A stretch of 64,000 nt of DNA, taken from NCBI RefSeq assembly GCF_947495965.1, contig NZ_CANMBB010000003.1:1-64000 (forward strand), read 5' to 3'. The notes under the pieces are model-generated. The model saw only the letters and a list, made by a program, of their open reading frames with translations. It had not been told where the DNA came from and did no database searches. The stretch comes from an uncultured Maribacter sp. Lineage in GTDB: Bacteria; Bacteroidota; Bacteroidia; Flavobacteriales; Flavobacteriaceae. Positions 60,381 to 64,000 of the stretch are shown one piece after another; the first letter of the stretch is position 1, and the number at the start of each line of letters is the position of its first letter. The position numbers and the translations under genes were made by a program.

Positions 60381-61619
60381 ATGAAAAAAATTGCCTTATA
60401 CATTGGTCTACTTCTTACTCTTGTTAATTGTAAAAATTCTAAAGTAATTTTAGATTCTAAACTTTACCAGAACAGCTTTACTGGTGTACTAGTAATAAAC
60501 CCAACTACCAGAGACACCTTATATAATTATAATAGCACTAAATATTTTACGCCAGCTAGTAATATTAAAATAGTTACTCTATTTACCGCCTTAAACACTA
60601 TACCAGATAAAATTCCTTCTTTAAAATATCATATTACAAAAGACACACTTTATACGGAAGGAACTGGAGACCCAACCCTATTACATCCTTATTTTAAGGA
60701 TAGTACAGCTATTTTATTCTTAAAAAAATATTCTAATATAGTTGTAAACACTTCTAATTTTAAAGATCATAAATATGGTCCTGGTTGGGCTTGGGAAGAT
60801 TACGACACCTATTATTCTCCAGAAAAAAGTGGTTTCCCCATATATGGTAATGTTCTTACTATATACAATAAGGGTAATTTAATATCTAAACCTAATTATT
60901 TTAAAGACAGTATAACATTTTCTGATTTGCTAAAAAGAAGAGAAGAGCATGCCAATACGTTTTATTATAATAGCACCTCTAAAGACACTATTATTACTCC
61001 TTTTATTACAGACAATAATTTAACTAAAAACCTTCTAGAAGATATACTACAAAAGAATGTCACAATTTCTTCTACGTTTCCAGAGGGGGATAAAAACATT
61101 TTATATGGTATAGCATCAGATTCTGTTTATAAAAGAATGATGCATAAAAGCGATAATTTTTTAGCAGAACAATTAATGCTTGTAAGTTCTGGTGTTCTTA
61201 CAGATACTCTAAGCTTTAAAATAGCTAAAGAACATATTTTAAAAACAAAATTATCTAATCTAAGACAAAAACCAAGATGGGTAGATGGCTCTGGTTTATC
61301 TAGGTATAATCTTTTTACACCAGAATCTATGGTACACGTGCTTCATGAACTTTATAAAAAGTTACCTAAAGAAAGGTTATATACTTTATTTCCAGTAGTT
61401 AACGCTCCTAAAACAAAAAAAGAAGATCCTGTGCAAGAACCATATTTGTATGCCAAGTCTGGTAGTTTGGGTAACAATTATTGCTTAAGCGGTTACCTTA
61501 TTACCAACTCTGGAAAAACAGTTATTTTTAGTTTTATGAATAATCATTTTATGACGTCTTCATCTGGTATTAAAAAAGAAATACACCATTTTTTTGAACA
61601 CATAAGAGATACCTATTAA
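60381..61619 (+). CDS. D-alanyl-D-alanine carboxypeptidase/endopeptidase, PBP4 type
   Basis: A 412-residue peptidase S13 lipoprotein; lipobox LVNC with Cys17. The active-site motifs are SxxK at Ser60-N-I-Lys63, SDN (in HKSDNFLAEQ) and KSG (in YAKSGSLGNNYCLSG). These enzymes trim peptidoglycan stem peptides or cross-links in the periplasm. It is shorter than classical DacB (about 480), lacking much of the insert domain. Confidence 0.9.
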   Translation: MKKIALYIGLLLTLVNCKNSKVILDSKLYQNSFTGVLVINPTTRDTLYNYNSTKYFTPASNIKIVTLFTALNTIPDKIPSLKYHITKDTLYTEGTGDPTLLHPYFKDSTAILFLKKYSNIVVNTSNFKDHKYGPGWAWEDYDTYYSPEKSGFPIYGNVLTIYNKGNLISKPNYFKDSITFSDLLKRREEHANTFYYNSTSKDTIITPFITDNNLTKNLLEDILQKNVTISSTFPEGDKNILYGIASDSVYKRMMHKSDNFLAEQLMLVSSGVLTDTLSFKIAKEHILKTKLSNLRQKPRWVDGSGLSRYNLFTPESMVHVLHELYKKLPKERLYTLFPVVNAPKTKKEDPVQEPYLYAKSGSLGNNYCLSGYLITNSGKTVIFSFMNNHFMTSSSGIKKEIHHFFEHIRDTY

Positions 61620-61621
61620 AG

Positions 61622-62206
61622 CTATACAAGATTTTGTATTTGCGCGTGCTGTAAAAGCATTATCGTTTTTCCGTCTTTAATTTTACCCATTTGCACCCAA
61701 CTAATTGCTTCTTTTAAAGAAACCTCTAAAACTTCAATATTCTCCGTCTCATAATCTGCTCCTCCTCCAACACTTATTTTATTCTCCTCTTCATACTCTC
61801 CAACAAAAAAATGTACTTTTTGCATAACCGTTCCGGGTACCATAAAACTCTCGAAAACTTTAGTAACTACATTTATTTTATATCCTGTTTCTTCTAAAGC
61901 TTCTTTTTTAATACAAACTTCTGGTGTATCACCGTCTAATAGTCCGGCACAAACCTCTACCATCATTCCATCTCCAGATTCTGTTTTATTTTGAAAAACT
62001 GGCATCCTAAACTGCTTTGTTAAAATTACCGTTTGCTTTTTTTTGTTATATAAGAGTATTGCTGCTGCATCTCCGCAATCATAGACCTCACGTTCTTGCT
62101 TTTCCCAAACTTTGTCTTCTCTTAAATATTCAAAACTAAATTTGTTTAATGTATACCAATTATCTGAGAGAAGTACTTTTTCTATATTCTTTAAAAATTT
62201 ATTCAA
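61622..62206 (-). CDS. nudK: GDP-mannose pyrophosphatase, Nudix family
   Basis: A 194-residue Nudix hydrolase. The signature region GLLDGDTPEVCIKKEALEET (about residues 89-108) carries the KEALEETGY part of the Nudix box, and closely follows NudK, including CGDAAAILLYN and FRMPVFQN. NudK hydrolyses GDP-mannose to GMP and mannose-1-phosphate. The gene ends 2 bp after the end of the convergent PBP4 gene. Confidence 0.88.
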   Translation of the reverse strand: MNKFLKNIEKVLLSDNWYTLNKFSFEYLREDKVWEKQEREVYDCGDAAAILLYNKKKQTVILTKQFRMPVFQNKTESGDGMMVEVCAGLLDGDTPEVCIKKEALEETGYKINVVTKVFESFMVPGTVMQKVHFFVGEYEEENKISVGGGADYETENIEVLEVSLKEAISWVQMGKIKDGKTIMLLQHAQIQNLV

Positions 62207-62287
62207 TGAAAGTATTTTAATTTATGTTCTTATTATAACTCTTAACGGCAGATAAAATTACTAATTTTAAGCACTAAGAGTTTTCTC

Positions 62288-63466
62288 ATGAAAAATTATT
62301 TCGCTTTTTTATTTCTAGTTGGTATTACGTATTGTAATTCTCAAACACTAGAAAAATATAACACTGTACTATCCCAATTAAAAGAATATACTAATGTTAT
62401 TGAGCTTACTACTAATAACGGTAAATCTAGGCTTATAATAACCCCAGAGCTTCAGGGTAGAATAATTACTAGCACTTATGATGGCATATTAGGAGATGCT
62501 AATGGATGGTTTAATAAAAATAGTATTACAAACAAACTTAAGGGTGGTATTGGTGGTGAAGACAGACTTTGGATTGGACCTCTAGGTAGCCAATTTTCTT
62601 TTTATTACCAACAAATAAAACCGATTAGCGAAACTAATTGGTTAGTTCCTAATACTATGGAAAATGAAGCCTACCAACTTACGAAACAAACTACCAAAGA
62701 AGTTAGTATGCGTAAAAAAATGACGCTTACAAACCATATTGGTACAGATTTTATTTTAGATATTTCTAGAACTATTACAATTTTAGATGCACTAGATATA
62801 ACTAAAAATCTTAAAATTTTAATCCCAGAGCACCTAAACTATACTGCTTATGAGAGCGCTAATACTTTACAAAATATAGGGACAGAAAAAATAACAAAAG
62901 AAAAAGGGTTAATTTCTTTATGGAGTGCAGGAATGTTTAATGGAGCTACAGAAAGTATTGTTATAGTACCATTAACTAAAAAGGGAAACCTTGAAGATTT
63001 ATATACCTATATGGGGCCTTTAGGAAAAGACCGTCTACAAATAAAAAAGAATGTAGTTTTATATAAAGCAGATGGTACATACAGATCTAAAATAGGAGTC
63101 CCTCCACATGTAGCGCCTTCTATTTATGGGTGCTATTCTGCAAAAAAAGAAAGACTAACTATTGTACAATATAAAAGAACAAAAGATAGCCTTTATTTTA
63201 ATTCTAATGCCTCTAACCAAGAATACCCATATAAAGGGGAAGTTATTCCTATTTATAATAATGGAACAATGGATTATTCTCCTACTACTATTCCTAGTTT
63301 TTTTGAGTTAGAGTCTACCTCTGCCATGCGAGAATTAGAGATTAATGATACTCTAAGTCACTACCACAGGGTATACCATTTTTCTGGGAATGAAAAAGAA
63401 TTAGATGTTATTGCTAAAAAGTTATTGGGTATCTCTTTAGAAGATGTTAATTTAATACACAATTAA
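62288..63466 (+). CDS. Secreted conserved hypothetical protein, DUF6786-like
   Basis: A 392-residue protein with a signal peptide (about 1-19, ending YCNSQ). The body is beta-rich with [36 protein letters not shown] and [15 protein letters not shown]; it resembles the DUF6786 family from memory. The sugar-mutarotase-like pattern of strands is possible but unproved. Its stop overlaps the end of the convergent AIM24-type gene by 4 bp. Confidence 0.65.
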   Translation: MKNYFAFLFLVGITYCNSQTLEKYNTVLSQLKEYTNVIELTTNNGKSRLIITPELQGRIITSTYDGILGDANGWFNKNSITNKLKGGIGGEDRLWIGPLGSQFSFYYQQIKPISETNWLVPNTMENEAYQLTKQTTKEVSMRKKMTLTNHIGTDFILDISRTITILDALDITKNLKILIPEHLNYTAYESANTLQNIGTEKITKEKGLISLWSAGMFNGATESIVIVPLTKKGNLEDLYTYMGPLGKDRLQIKKNVVLYKADGTYRSKIGVPPHVAPSIYGCYSAKKERLTIVQYKRTKDSLYFNSNASNQEYPYKGEVIPIYNNGTMDYSPTTIPSFFELESTSAMRELEINDTLSHYHRVYHFSGNEKELDVIAKKLLGISLEDVNLIHN

Positions 63467-64000
63467 AATCTATTATCGCCATCTAATAAGTCTCCAATAC
63501 CACCTAAAAGGCTACCTTCTCCTTTACTATTTCCGTTTCTAGGTAGTGCCGATAAAACTCTACCAGCTAATCTACTAAAAGGTAAGGATTGTACATATAC
63601 TGTACCAGGGCCTCTTAGGGTTGCAAAAAATAAGCCTTCGCCACCAAAAACTGTATTCTTAATACCACCAATAAACTCTATATCATAATCTACAGTTTGA
63701 CTAAAACCTACAATACAACCGGTATCTACTTTTAAAACTTCACCAGCAGCAAGTTCTTTCTTTGCCAAAGTACCGCCAGCATGTACAAATGCCATACCAT
63801 CGCCTTCTAACTTTTGCATGATAAACCCTTCTCCCCCAAAAAGACCGCGACCTAATTTTTTAGAAAATTCAACTCCTACAGAAACTCCTTTTGCAGCACA
63901 TAAAAAAGCATCTTTTTGGCAAATAAATTTTCCTTGTTTTTCAGATAAATCTATTGGTACAATTTTTCCAGGATAAGGCGATGCAAAACTTACTTGCTTT
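63463..64000 (-). CDS. TIGR00266/AIM24 family protein, partial at the window edge
   Basis: At least 179 residues are seen; the frame stays open to the window end, so the true start lies beyond 64000. Segments [40 protein letters not shown] and [20 protein letters not shown] are typical of the AIM24/TIGR00266 beta-barrel family. The glycine-rich C-terminus ends in [15 protein letters not shown]. Function unknown in bacteria. The ATG at 63819 is only an internal methionine codon. Confidence 0.88.
   Translation of the reverse strand, partial: KQVSFASPYPGKIVPIDLSEKQGKFICQKDAFLCAAKGVSVGVEFSKKLGRGLFGGEGFIMQKLEGDGMAFVHAGGTLAKKELAAGEVLKVDTGCIVGFSQTVDYDIEFIGGIKNTVFGGEGLFFATLRGPGTVYVQSLPFSRLAGRVLSALPRNGNSKGEGSLLGGIGDLLDGDNRF

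Noticed and set aside
1-64000. CRISPR array, tRNA, rRNA or prophage
   Set aside because: No regularly spaced direct repeats, no cloverleaf or rRNA-like segment and no phage structural genes were seen by eye.

Overview
The window is a low-GC, AT-rich chromosomal segment from a member of the Bacteroidota, almost certainly the family Flavobacteriaceae. The gene content points there: TonB-dependent receptors with carboxypeptidase-like N-terminal domains, a receptor/DUF4249 pair, 2TM-domain proteins, a LETM1-related protein, a LytTR/LytS two-component pair, and TAnnTTTG-type promoter boxes. No rRNA, tRNA or CRISPR array was seen. The species cannot be named from the sequence alone.

Layout. Positions 1-72 look like the 5' end of a group II intron on the minus strand that runs out of the window. 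350-2608 is a sigZ / PIG-L deacetylase / arsM operon. 2778-22690 is an accessory, stress and redox region. It holds three Crp/Fnr regulators, two AraC regulators, a WYL regulator, an ECF41-type sigma factor, quinone and flavin oxidoreductases, pirin, DoxX, TMEM175, GyrI-like and AlkC proteins, and several decayed genes (10477-12833). 22926-27351 carries a 2H phosphoesterase, a compact molybdate transporter operon (modA, Mop protein, modB, modC) and convergent meaB. 27538-39192 carries a DUF1080 protein, a B12-type radical SAM protein, a giant ThuA/sorbosone-dehydrogenase/PKD/cytochrome c lipoprotein, an MMPL exporter and a LETM1-related protein. 39470-44729 is a minus-strand array: DUF2141, TPR protein, LytS-like kinase with a C-terminal 2TM domain, six 2TM-domain proteins in a row, and a LytTR response regulator. 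44851-64000 is more housekeeping in character: Lrp, metE, a COG2509-type flavoprotein, a DEAD-box helicase, two TonB-dependent receptors, dps/oxyR, a PBP4-type peptidase, nudK and an AIM24-family protein.

Most interesting system. Four direct-repeat sites, each made of two related 9-mers separated by exactly 12 bp, lie 63-71 bp upstream of four minus-strand start codons: DUF2141 (44729), the first 2TM gene (42205), the second 2TM gene (41825), and the TonB receptor starting at 57620. Several half-sites fit the published LytTR half-site consensus, the 21-bp repeat period is that of LytTR regulators, and in three of the four a TTTG promoter end lies at an identical offset. This predicts an autoregulated LytTR regulon that controls an expanded 2TM membrane-protein array and also reaches a TonB receptor about 13 kb away.

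A second circuit is visible at 18594-20664. An ECF41-type sigma factor and the azoreductase/cupin operon behind it are each preceded by the same TGTCACG-n16-TGTC element, so the sigma factor probably drives itself and that operon. Other candidate regulatory DNA includes a palindrome overlapping a promoter box upstream of 14582, a TGACA-n6-TGTCA site behind the WYL regulator gene, and a 12-bp inverted repeat between dps and oxyR.
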